This document shows positions 12,985 through 23,557 of a stretch of DNA of 64,000 nucleotides, in pieces. The position numbers and the translations under genes are program-made. Below the pieces are notes generated by a model. The model was not told where the DNA came from, ran no database searches, and worked only from the letters and a program-made list of their open reading frames with translations. Numbering within the stretch: the stretch's first letter is position 1; the number at the start of each line of letters is the position of its first letter. Source of the DNA: Spodoptera frugiperda (lineage: Eukaryota; Arthropoda; Insecta; Lepidoptera; Noctuidae); assembly GCF_023101765.2 (NCBI RefSeq), contig NC_064239.1, positions 10,250,315 to 10,314,314 on the forward strand. The letters are read 5' to 3'.

Positions 12985-13165
12985 TCATCTCATGCCTTCT
13001 CGAGAGGGAGTGTCAGGCTCTTACAGACTATAAACCACCCCGTTCCTACTTCTCCCTTCGAGCTGGATCCCCGGTAAACCCCCTAGATAGTCCGCAGTTC
13101 CGGATCAGGCATCAGCCCTACTGGGCACCATCTGTGGTTGTCTGATGGCTTTTTGTTGGACGCTA
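12985..13165 (+). repeat. Dispersed repeat R5
   Basis: Has the fuller R5 order: 'gtcaggctcttacagacta', 'accaccccgttcctactt', 'cgagctggatccccgg', 'agtccgcagttccgg', 'ggcatcagccctactgggc', then 'ggttgtctgatggct'. This is the longest copy here and is useful as a family reference. Confidence 0.65.
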
Positions 13166-14162
13166 ATCACTATTTAGGACACTCATATTTTATTTCGCCA
13201 ATATTGTTTTATTTTTCATTTCAACAGTATTATAACTAAATTCCTTCAATACAGTTTCAAACAATATTGTATGCCTGTACATAATTACGTAGGCGTTCGA
13301 TGTTTGACGATCCAATAGTTTTTATGAAACTTGGCTCGATTTCTTCGATCAGTGACTGTTTGGCTCCAAATCTAGAATAGGAGCCATCTTGATTACTCAT
13401 TGTTAGCAATAAAAGTCACTGATACTAGGCATTTACTGTTGCAATTCACATGCATCGTGAATCTTTATCGATGACTAGATTGAATTAAATGACTTGAAGC
13501 TTAGATAAAATGAAAAGGAATAAAACTTTTCAGTACTTCTTCTTGTAAATGTTTATTAGAGTAATAACATTTTAATAAAACTGGGGATAGGTTGACAATA
13601 CACAAATCTTTATTCCTATAGATTACGTGACATTCTATTCTTTTCGAAAATGAACGAGTAACGTTTTATTAGTCTAAACACTCTAAACACTAGACTCACA
13701 GAATTTATAATACCACATTCTAAAATAGGTTAACTAAAACGGCTTGATCCTTTAGGGAATAATACTATGCTAATGAATACAACCGCCAAACATTTCATTT
13801 CTTCTTGATAAAACGCTGAACGAAACAGACCTCCCTTAATAATAGTGGTTTGAAAACTGCCGACCTGTGACGTCATAACACCAAATTACTGTTGAGATAA
13901 CAATCAGCAAGTTGACTCAAATGAAGGGGTACAAGTTTGCTAATTTTGTTAATTATAAAGACAGATATTGCGTATTCCGTTGGTATATACTACATATTTT
14001 AAGTGGAGGCTGCTATGTATCATAAAATGTGTGGGCGGTAATTTGTAAGTTCGATTATAAACAAATGTTAATATGCTGTAATGTTTGCGTATCGGTAACA
14101 TTTAGATTAAGAATGTTTGTTTGGTATTTTTATTTAAATACAACCTTTAAGTGCGGGAGAGC

Positions 14163-14431
14163 CATGCTTCGGCACGAATGGGCCGGCTCGACCGGAGTGA
14201 TACCACGGCCTCACAGAAAACCGACGTGAAACAACGCTTGTGTTTCATTGTGTTGAGGTTACTGAGGTTCAATTACTTCCCAATCCCCGATTCCCCAACA
14301 ACCTTAAATTCCTAACCCTAAAGGCCAGCAACGCACTTGTAACGCCTCTGGTGTTTCAAGTGTCCATGGACGGCGGCGATTGCTTACCATCAGGTGATCC
14401 GTCTCGTTTACCGGCTTATTCCATAAAAAAA
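14163..14431 (+). mobile_element. Complete short LINE-derived element (5' end fused to 3' end)
   Basis: About 269 bp. The first ~105 bp ('gggccggctcgaccgg', 'cctcacagaaaaccgacg', 'tgaaacaacgcttgtg', 'gaggttactgagg') match the 5' end of the LINE at about 21,820-21,930. The last ~125 bp ('aaaggccagcaacgcactt', 'gtgtccatgga', 'ttgcttaccatcaggtgatc') match the same LINE's 3' end at 24,995-25,100. A C-rich linker ('cccaatccccgattcccc') joins them. It ends in a 7-A run. No tRNA-like promoter was seen, so it does not look like a standard SINE. Open frames through it are chance. Confidence 0.8.
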
Positions 14432-14959
14432 CCGATTTCATAGAAACTAATACATATACAATTCTTTAAATGTTACCTATAGAGGTACGCTTACGCGAAA
14501 ATATTATTCATACAAATGTAACGTTTTGTAAATATTTATGTACCATTCTGTGTACACCCAGCTACAAGATAATGCCGAGAGATATCGTTGAACCCAACGG
14601 ATACCAGTTTCCGAACAGAATCGACGTTTAAAGCCCTTTTTCAAAACACATCGGATTTTACGTTTCGTTCAGAAACGCTCGAGGATAAAAATGGATTTAG
14701 TTTTTATGCGTTCGTTTCGATCGTTGACAAAATAAATACTGGTTGATGTCGCTTTCAAATTGTGTTTTTAAAGATTGGTTATTTACTTAATAGGCTATGA
14801 AATTGACATAGATGTATATTTGTAGAATATCAGTAAACAGATAGAGAGAGATGCTTTTTTTCTGTTTTTATTTTAAGAGAGAGGTGATGTAACTTAATAT
14901 TAGGAAGGAACTCACCACAATAACTTTTTTAGGGTGGAAAATAATCCACTGACATCTCT

Positions 14960-15075
14960 AGCCTTGGGTTAGGCGAGAGGAAGTATCAGACTCTTACTTA
15001 CTTACTAATAGCCACCCCGTTCCTACTCCTGCTTTTCGAGCTGGAGAATTGGTAACTTGCTAGGCAGTCCGCAGT
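14960..15075 (+). repeat. Dispersed repeat R5 fragment
   Basis: Contains 'ggcgagaggaagtatcagac', 'gccaccccgttcctactcct' and 'gcttttcgagctggag', matching the R5 copy at 12985-13165. Confidence 0.6.
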
Positions 15076-15442
15076 ACCACAATGACTTATGATTTTTTGA
15101 AAATTCAGTTTGTCCCTTACCCTTTCTGTCACATTCTATGGATATATCTGCAGTACATTGTATTACACTATTGTTGATTTGTTTTTAGTTTGGGAACATT
15201 TTCACAAAATCACGATTCCGTGTTCGTATTGTTTCTGAGCCACGATCCACAGGCTTTGGGGCGTGAAGCTTGTATGGCAGTGTTGAATAGGGAATGAGCG
15301 AACTGTCGCACAATACATACAAATGTCTATAGACTTGGTGCAAGCATGTGAATGTTGCTTATCTGTATTACAATGGGATGTAAGTACATTCTGTAACGAA
15401 GGTAAAGTATCAAATATTACAAGGACCTATGAACTCTTGTCT

Positions 15443-15590
15443 AACGGTGCTTTTCCGACCAGAGATGTGTTATGCTACGTTGCTGTGTGCTGCACCCACC
15501 TTCCACCAATCATATCCAACTGCACACATAGCTTAACACTTGTGGAAACTAACTTAGTTAAGCTATATTTTTTATATGGAAAAATGAAAT
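15443..15590. mobile_element. MITE M4, left half only
   Basis: Starts 'ggtgcttttccgaccagaga' and follows the M4 left half to 'ttttttatatggaaaaatg', where similarity stops. The right inverted terminus is missing. The next ~180 bp ('ccggctaatccttaaaataa' to 'acgcggacgaagtggcgggt') look like another dispersed element's 3' end. Both overlap a 107-codon open frame that I do not regard as a gene. Confidence 0.6.
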
Positions 15591-16084
15591 GCATTTTTTT
15601 TGTCTGTTTGTTCCGGCTAATCCTTAAAATAACTGGACCGATTTAGACTTTTGACGGGGCTATTATTGGCAGGTAGCTGATGTGCAATGGAGTAACTTTA
15701 TTTTTTTAGAAAAAGTAAACCCAAATTCTGTCGGAAGTCTTAATTCTACGCGGACGAAGTGGCGGGTAATAGTAAGTGGTATAATACGTACAAAGAACTA
15801 CCTAAAATATCGGTGAAACATTATTTATGTATTTCTTTCTTCCCTCTCAAGCCTCAAATTGACTGCCAACCTTTATAGTTTAAACAAAGTCGCGAAACTA
15901 ATTCCGGCCTCGCCGTGAAATTCGAAACTGTATGTATGGTGCAATTTATAAGCATTATAAGCAAAGTGAAGGTTATACCTACCTATGTGCATTTTATTAT
16001 TTCTTACGCTATCTTATCTGAAAGTATTTTCTCAGCAGTACTTCTGGAGGTTTTATTTACGGTAAAAATTTAAACTTAACGATC

Positions 16085-16196
16085 AGTATCCTTAACGCTC
16101 TGATTGGCAGGCTTTAAGAAACCAACCAATCAGACCGCCGAACGCGCTCTCGTTTCGATTACTTCAAACATAAAGCAAACTCATACTAACGGTATT
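16085..16196. mobile_element. Palindromic MITE P1, partial copy
   Basis: 'acgctctgattggcag' and 'accaatcagaccgccgaac' with 'gcgctctcgtttcgatt' and 'aaagcaaactcatactaac' match the right arm and centre of 4361-4518. The left arm is mostly lost. Confidence 0.65.
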
Positions 16197-16363
16197 GAAG
16201 ACTAAGTTCATTGATTCCATCAAAGTTTGTTTTGTTACCCAAAGCAGATAAGTATGCATGTGATATCTTATAACACTGACCAGGATATTATGGTTTTATG
16301 TAAAGAGGGAAAGTGAGAAACTGGAGAGAATGTCAGGATTGTGGCGTATTCAAGAAGTGTTTC

Positions 16364-16445
16364 TCTTTTTCTCACCCTGGTACTACTGCTTCTCGAGCCG
16401 GAGCCCTGATAACCCGCTAGGCAGATCACAGCTACAGGATCTTCC
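16364..16445 (+). repeat. Dispersed repeat R5 fragment
   Basis: 'ctggtactactgcttctcga', 'gccggagccctgataacccg' and 'ctaggcagatcacag' follow the R5 order seen at 12985-13165, diverged. Confidence 0.5.
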
Positions 16446-17089
16446 AATACAACAACAAACTATGTATATGATACATTTTTTACATACTAGTAGAGAAAAA
16501 TTACTTTTTTTTTCGTTTTAACGTACTAGTAAAGAAAATAAATAGAGTGCCTATAATACAAGTGTGACATTGTGACCATAAGGTGATTTATAACCACCAG
16601 TTTATGTCCTATTCCATACAAAAAGAGACAAACGAAAACCCAACTAAGTTCAGCGAAAGTTCCGAATCAGTTTATCTTGCAGCCTTAGAAACTCCAATAT
16701 CGGCTGCAAGACTCAATTTGACGACTATAACTATTATTTTAAAAGGTTTTACATGAAATATGTTCGTTCAAAGTTATGCTGTGCTAGCATTTTTATTGCT
16801 AGTTGCAGTTTAGAGGTTTGAAAAGTGATGTTTGGAGGTTTAGATGATAGGTTTTTTTTATTGTTTATATACTTTTGTTGAGAATTAGAGACATTAATAA
16901 TAGAAAACATGATTTTTTTTGCATGTAAAGTATACATAGTCAATTTAAACTAAGGTCTAATTTCTGGATTGGGAAAAACAATAAAGCATGGTTTGCATAA
17001 ACACAAATGTGTTTTAGTAATACTTAGTACAAAAGTAGCTCTTTAATTACAACTAAGTAGGTTTTTAATACAAATTTTGCCCCACATAG

Positions 17090-17262
17090 TGTTTTTCCTG
17101 TGTCGTGGGTGCGTTTACAAACAAACAACTTCACATACACATCACATCCAGACCCGAAACAATAGTTTGTGGATCACACAAAGAGTTGCTCCGTGCGTGA
17201 ACCGAAACCACTACACGTTGCGCGGCAGTCGGTTGCCGAGTCACCGCGTCAACTGTGCAGTC
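17090..17262 (-). mobile_element. tRNA-derived SINE, family S1 (minus orientation)
   Basis: Read on the minus strand: a tRNA-like head (cggtgactcggcaaccgac, then a degenerate B box near 17190-17203), then 'agcaactctttgtgtgatcc' and a tail containing 'gggtctggatgtgatgtg' and 'gtaaacgcacccacgacaca'. Copies at 31377-31541 (minus) and 26405-26580 (plus) share the same order. Confidence 0.75.
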
Positions 17263-18148
17263 AAATTTGTTAATCGAGTTGACAAAGGTTACTTTGACAT
17301 TATATGGATAAAATATTTACCAAATCGATAGCACATTGACTCCTTTTAGATAAGGGAGGACCACAGCTATGGCATTGATCCAGACAAAACACATATTTGT
17401 TTTATTAAAGTTGTTTAATTTTACTGAACCGAATAACGTAATTTCAGCGAAATGCCCTGAAGTCCGAGAGTAAACAAAATTTTAACAAACATATTTTGAA
17501 CAATTTAGGCGAATCGGTACCAATTATAACAAACGAGTTGTCTACTGATATTGTACTGTGAAAACAGATATTATTAGGACCCTCTACTTAAACATAATAT
17601 TGTCAAAAGCAGCTATTGTGTTAGTATATATGGTAGTTCGTTAGTTCGTAATTAATTTATCCTTTTATGTTAGTCAGACAAAGTGAGTATACCTACCTAG
17701 CAAAATATGTGGTCTGTATCCAACAAACATAAATTGAATATACTGTTGAATATTCTATTTTAAAATCTTTTAAAGGACATAATTCTCATATCAATTAGAC
17801 ATAATAATTTTTTTGGTAACTTAATGTCAGAAGATGAAAATCTAGGTTGTCTAACATTATAAATTATTATACTAGTTAAAAAATATATATAATAAGTAAA
17901 TTAATTAAAGAAGAAAATTAATTACAAATTACCGAAAACCATTCACTATATCTCCGTTAAAAATATTAGTCGTAGAAATAAAACTGGCTAGAAATAGGGC
18001 ATAATCTATAAAGCAGTCGTTTGCAGGAATGACCTGACGATAATTGAGTTTGGAATTACTTTTTTTTTCAAACAGTGAGCTTAAAATGTAATTGAAGTTT
18101 AAAACTCTGTGTTGAGTGCTTAGTATCAGTTGGTATTTTGTTATATGC

Positions 18149-18262
18149 AACGTCACGCCTTTTATCCCCGAAAGGGTAGGCAGAGGTGCACATTAGGGCA
18201 CGTTATTTCGCTATACAATGTACACCCCCTTTTCACCATTTGTGTTATAAGTCCCATTTAAG
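18149..18262 (-). mobile_element. SINE family S2, tail part only
   Basis: 'cgtcacgccttttatccccg', 'gtaggcagaggtgcacatta' and 'acaatgtacaccccctttt' match the tail seen in the longer S2 copies at 49137-49378, 51424-51662 and 61104-61333. The tRNA-like head is absent, so this copy is 5'-truncated. Confidence 0.7.
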
Positions 18263-19704
18263 AAAGAGGTAAAATATTATCTATACCAATAGGTGATATT
18301 TTATCTTTTTTTATATTCACAAAGTCATTAAAGACCATGAAGGAAACTGTTTGATTTCGTTCTCTATTTCTGGGAGGACGGTTTTTCAAACATGATGTAA
18401 ATAATTAGTCATTCACAATCAATCAGTGTTTTAGCAACTAAAGTACATTTTGTACAAAATTTTCTCTTGTTTGTGCAACTAAAACTACGATTGTTACATA
18501 AGGTGTAAGGAAGATACCACATCCAATTTATCCTCAAGCCTATCTTCATATTTATTCACACCAAAGGCAAACCAAACTAAATCTAAAGTTAGCTGTTCAC
18601 CAAAAATGTTTCCGCAACTATTCTGTGAATAATTAATGATATTAAATTTTATGGGCAGGTAGTCGTAGACAGATTCCCTCGGGTTTCTGAGTTGTAATCT
18701 AATTCCTAAACTAGAGACGAGGTGGCTTATCTTTAAATATATTAAAATTGGATAGTATTGGCTTGGAAGGAAATGGCAGGAATTAGATGTAGTCCCAGCT
18801 GTGGGACATAATTTTGGTTCGAACTGTATATAAAATAATTTTGTTATTTTGATGACAGCATAGATTATCTCTTTATTTATTTCTAATACTTGAAACGTTC
18901 GGTTACCTACTCAGGTGTTGGTCAAGGCTCAGCAAACATTTTGCTGAATCTTCACCATAGGTTTATTGTTATTTTGTTTACGAATTGACACCTCGAACAG
19001 TATTTAGTGTTTTAATTGAAATTCTAGACAATAGGGTAGATGACTAGTTTTTTGTTTTAATGTCCGTCTTGTAGATTGATTTGAAATGTCGCGTGACGTC
19101 ATTTCTAGGTACATTTTATACGTAGAAATGACGTATTTGCTCTCACTCCTAAACTTTGATTTGTTTTAACAAAGTATTATTATCTTATACGACAAAATAA
19201 ATACATGTCTAGTATTTTTTCATTATCTAACTGACGGACTAAGTAGTTTTTATTTATCATACCCCACCATCATCCTTATTATTTAAAGTCTAGTATTCTA
19301 AAGAGATTATACTAATAAAGAAGTTGATAAAAGATTGTTTTATTCACAAGCTAATAAAATAATCGATCAAGATTTATAATAACTTATCATAAGTATAATC
19401 TGAGTAACTATATCATTATATTAATATTAAGAATGTTACATAACATTATATTGATAATGCAAATATTATACTGTCTGTCACACGCTTCACAAATATCTCC
19501 AAATTTATGCGGCAGATCTTAATAAAGGCACCTATCGATGGTGCCTGCTTCCGAAATGGTGTTACACCGTATAAATCTGTAGACATTATACAATACGGGT
19601 TGTTCCACTCACAGATTATAATAGATTTACATTTAGTTTAGTCAAATATGTCCATTGTAAGACAACATTCATATCATATTTTTATAATAACTCTTGAGAC
19701 TGAA

Positions 19705-19882
19705 AAAACACGGTTATACTCACGTATAAAATGGAGAAAAGCTGTATTAATTTCGAGTCACAGCGCGACTCTTCATTTAGAGCAGCGTGCGCAGACGCGA
19801 CGACGTAGCGCAGCCTACTGGTTAGACTGAGCATTGAATTTAGAACTAGTGGAGCTTGACAGTGATTTTTTAGTTAAGTTAA
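19705..19882. mobile_element. Palindromic MITE, family P3, diverged copy
   Basis: Left arm 'atggagaaaagctgtatta' with 'tttcgagtcacag', centre 'agagcagcgtgcgcagacgc', and a degenerate right arm ('gaactagtggagctt'). Matches copies at 44455-44640 and 54703-54925. Its GC-rich centre creates a small open frame. Confidence 0.6.
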
Positions 19883-21942
19883 CATTCATATCAGTCTAAA
19901 CCATTTCAGTAAGGTAGCTACAACTTTGCAATGGCATCCCATTCCATTCCACTGCGTGCAATCTGTTACACATCTCAATTAAAAACAACTCCAAAGAATG
20001 ATTTTGGTGTATTAATTCAATTCGCAAATCCACTGGCGATCCACTAAAACGGTATAAATTAAAACTTCAAGTATTCCAAACAGTGCGCTCACAGATGAAT
20101 TGCAAATTACAAGAATTGAAACAATCTCGTAAAAGGCGACAGTTCCGACGTTAAAACTCCCTTCATTCATTGAAGATTGATTAAAACACCCGACGATTAT
20201 AACAAAAAATAGGTCAGTAGGACCGTTGTTATAGAAAATGTTCAAAGAACGTTCCGTGGTTTGTAACACAGGCTAATTTTGGCTTTGTTGCGGCTCCGGC
20301 CGTCCGACCGTGGAAAACATCTGAGAGGAAACTTTCGCGTCGAAATGGCGAAAGCATTTCGTGGTTAGCCTGTTTTAAGTTTCATAGAATTCATTCTGAT
20401 AACTAGCAACATAGTGTTACCGTCTCCTTACGTTTAAATACTTGGAATCTCCAACTCGTTCCAATACAAAATGTTTTATAGAATTAACTTTTTCCTTATT
20501 CATGGGTAAGTTGGTTAGCAAAAAGTCTCGTGCGTCCCATACCCAAATAGATTGCAATTTTCAAAGTAAGGGTCTCCTTTAGAGCTCTATAAGGGTTGTC
20601 GTGATATGATTACACCTTTCAGCTACGGGCTGTTCACTCGGATATTCAGTACATGCGTCAAAGCTCAGCTTTGTGAGAAATGGTTCAAACACGAATAGAA
20701 TATTGCAGAAACTCTCGTATAATAATAAACACAATTGCTTTTACTCAAATATTATCCTCTTTACGACAGGTGTGTTATTTCAATAGTTTTGTGTCAAGCA
20801 CTTTGACTGTGGGCAATGAAAAACAGAATGGGGCCATTAACGTTTATATTTTTAGTAGGCACCTGCAACAGTACTTACTTTACTGAAAGAAAAGTTATAA
20901 ATTTATAAAAAGAATGTCTTTTCGCCTAGGTAGGTGTGTTTGACAACGAGAATTAGGTCAAACTTGGCTTGGCCACGGAAAGTTTTAATTCACGAAACGG
21001 AGATAGATGAGATGATGAGGTCCACAGCTGTGTTGCTGAGTTTGTTTTCCAAGTGCGGAGAACAAATGACCAACAGTCTTCCCACGTTTATTTGACTGAT
21101 TGGAAAGTTATGATAAAGAATCCCGGCAGCTCTTGGATGAATGTGCGTGCCTTTTATAGACGACTCATTTATCCAAATGGTTTGCTGTTTTCTGAATTTG
21201 TTGGGTAAACAACATAATTTGATGAAAGTAGTTCCGCTCTTACTCCAGTATATAATTTAGATGTACGATAATACTTATTAAAATCGATACGAAATCTTCA
21301 AAAACACAAATTAACTCCCAACAAAAGTTTTGGCAGCATCACTCCAACACTCCAAAGATTTATTGGTAGGCAGAACATGAATTCATAAGGCTGTATCCAT
21401 ATCAATTTATTCGTATCTCTTTGGTCAAAACTCACGAGAACGTGCTTTGAAAAGTTATTTGATTTATACGCCGCCCTCATGTCTATGGGAGAGTTAAGGG
21501 GGATCTTGCCTAAAGGATTTATGTAATTTCGTATTGATAAACTAACACCCAAGATCCCCCGTATTTGCTTAGTTTCATGACTGATTTCATGTTGGTAATG
21601 TCAGATGCTGCGTAAAGTTTGGTGTTGTAGTTAGTAGTTCAGAATACGACCTTGATTTACTAGTTGTGGCTTCAACTCCGGCGGGTGCTAAATTATTTCG
21701 AAGATCAATTAAGCAATTAACTGGTTCGTTGGTTTAGTGGTGACAAACGTAATTGCTTCGGAATAAGGGAAAGCGCAAGAAACATTTTTATTACATATAT
21801 AGTACAATTTTGGATTGAGGGCATATGATCAGCTCGACCGGAGTAATACCACGGCCTCACAGAAAACTGGTGTGAAACAACGTTCACGTTGTGTTTCACC
21901 GAGTGAGTGAGGGTACCGGAGGCCCACCATTCCCCCTACGTA

Positions 21943-22188
21943 ATGGCGCAGTTCAACTCAATTCGATTACCCCAGGAGGGTACCAGCTACACTGGAGAAT
22001 CCCTCTCTGGACGTCCATACTCAGAGTTCAACCACCCTGAGCGTGGACGTCTAGGCCGCCCCACATCGTACTCTGGGGGGCAAAACTGCGCGCATTACAG
22101 CTCGAGGCAAGAGCAAAATAACTTCGGCACCCCCTGCCACGCTGAATGTGGACTTCTGCAACATCAGGGGAATCCATTCCAACCTTAA
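21943..22188 (+). pseudogene. LINE leading ORF segment, frame-broken from the endonuclease
   Basis: An ATG at 21943 (MAQFNSIRLPQ...) opens a hydrophilic frame that would plausibly lead the endonuclease protein. It continues out of frame with the endonuclease and stops at 22188. The endonuclease frame itself is open only from 22055, just after a TAG at 22052. The simplest reading is a small indel around 22030-22060 that broke one original ORF. This is inferred from frames alone, with no alignment to a relative. Confidence 0.55.
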
Positions 22189-23557
22189 CGCTGTCCACTA
22201 CCATCTTGAGACAGCAAAGCCCGCCTTGCTCTTTTTAACTGAGACGCAGATATCGTCTCCGTTGGACACATCGTACCTCACCTACCCTGGGTATGGACTG
22301 GAGCATTCCTTCTTGCCTAGGGCCGGGGTATGCGTGTACATTAGAGACGATATCAGCTTTCGTCGCCTCAGAAATCTTGAAGGTAGGGACCTCTCCATCT
22401 TATGGCTGCGTGTAGATAACGACGACCACCCCCATGTCTATGCGTGCCTATACAGGTCCCATAGTGGTGATAGCGAGACTGACCGACTCATGGAACACAT
22501 CCAGACGGCTGTAGACTCTGTACAAGGGCAGATACCCTCTGCAGAAGTCGTTCTACTTGGCGATTTTAACGCCCACCACGCCGACTGGCTTGGTTCTAGT
22601 AGAACTGACCACGCGGGGAGATCTGTCCACGACCTAGCCCTTGCTTCTGGCCTGACACAGCTGGTTACCGCGCCTACGCGCATCCCAGATGTGGAAGACC
22701 AGAGGCCTTCACTGTTGGACCTTCTGCTGACCTCTCACCCGGACGGCTACAGTGTGTCCGTTGTTGCTCCCCTAGGCTCATCGGACCATTGTCTCGTCCG
22801 GAGCTCTGTATCTTGGACGCGCTCGCCGTGTCTAGAAGATGCACGTCTTCGCCGCGTATGGCACTATAGGTCGGCAGACTGGGATGGGATGCGGTCCTTT
22901 TTTGCATCCTATCCTTGGAGACAGGTTTGCTTCTTGCAGGATGATCCCAACGCCGCTGCCGATTCTGTCGCCGATGTGGTGCTACAGGGGATGGAGCTGT
23001 TCGTCCCATCCTCTCTGGTCCCTGTCGGTGGCAGGTATCGGCCCTGGTTTGATTCGTCTTCCAGAAAGGCCTCACGCAGGAAGCGTGAAGCCTATCGAGC
23101 CTGGGCCGATGCGGTGGTGGCACGGGATGTAAATACCAGCACTTTTAAAAAGGAGTATAACTTTGCTTCCAAGTCCTTCAAAAGAGTTATTGCAGGGGCT
23201 AAGTCTCAGTACATCGGTAGAATTGGCGAGAAGCTTGAACGCCTTCCTTCGGGAACTCGTGCGTTCTGGTCGCTCGCCAAAGCTATCGAAGGCAATTTCT
23301 GCAGGCCGTCATTTCCACCTCTGCACATGGGGGGGGATTCGTTGGCTCATGGCGCAAGGGATAAAGCCCAACTTTTGGGTAAAATCTTTGCGTCCAACTC
23401 GACACTGGATGACGGGGGCGTGGGCCGCCTGCCGTGCCGTGGTGTGGGTGGCATATGCCAGATATCCAATTCCACCAGCGTTCGGTACGTTTGGCGCTCC
23501 TGTCCCTTGATGTCCAAAAGTCGAGTGGGCCCGACGGGATTCCACCCCTTGTGTTAA
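22055..23557 (+). CDS. LINE endonuclease frame (APE-type), frameshifted before RT
   Basis: Encodes the EEP/apurinic-endonuclease-like domain that nicks target DNA for target-primed reverse transcription. There is no convincing ATG; the frame is open from 22055. Counting from the valine codon at 22148, hallmarks are N-terminal 'DFCNIRG', a catalytic Glu in 'FLTETQ' (E32), 'LLGDFNAHH' (D139, N141) and the closing 'SSDH' (D213, H214). After about residue 420 the frame leaves the expected protein: the RT-linked segment continues in the next frame from about 23430. The last ~40 codons to the stop at 23557 are therefore out-of-frame sequence. Overlapping open frames in other phases and on the minus strand are shadows. 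Confidence 0.8.
   Translation, partial: AAPHRTLGGKTARITARGKSKITSAPPATLNVDFCNIRGIHSNLNAVHYHLETAKPALLFLTETQISSPLDTSYLTYPGYGLEHSFLPRAGVCVYIRDDISFRRLRNLEGRDLSILWLRVDNDDHPHVYACLYRSHSGDSETDRLMEHIQTAVDSVQGQIPSAEVVLLGDFNAHHADWLGSSRTDHAGRSVHDLALASGLTQLVTAPTRIPDVEDQRPSLLDLLLTSHPDGYSVSVVAPLGSSDHCLVRSSVSWTRSPCLEDARLRRVWHYRSADWDGMRSFFASYPWRQVCFLQDDPNAAADSVADVVLQGMELFVPSSLVPVGGRYRPWFDSSSRKASRRKREAYRAWADAVVARDVNTSTFKKEYNFASKSFKRVIAGAKSQYIGRIGEKLERLPSGTRAFWSLAKAIEGNFCRPSFPPLHMGGDSLAHGARDKAQLLGKIFASNSTLDDGGVGRLPCRGVGGICQISNSTSVRYVWRSCPLMSKSRVGPTGFHPLC

Larger units (their letters stand above)
1..21819. other. Gene-free, repeat-rich intergenic region
   Basis: No multi-exon gene or conserved protein was recognised on either strand. 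Open frames here are short, and many overlap repeats listed separately. Stretches in which I see only AT-rich unique-looking DNA include roughly 750-1370, 4520-6550, 7670-8310, 8665-9930, 10050-12980, 13170-14160, 16450-17080, 17265-18145, 18265-19700 and 19885-21815. A distant exon of a long-intron gene cannot be excluded by eye. Confidence 0.6.

Noticed and set aside
17077..17331. 84-codon frame, and similar ones at 31359-31577
   Set aside because: Both lie on SINE S1 copies and are similar only because the SINE is repeated.
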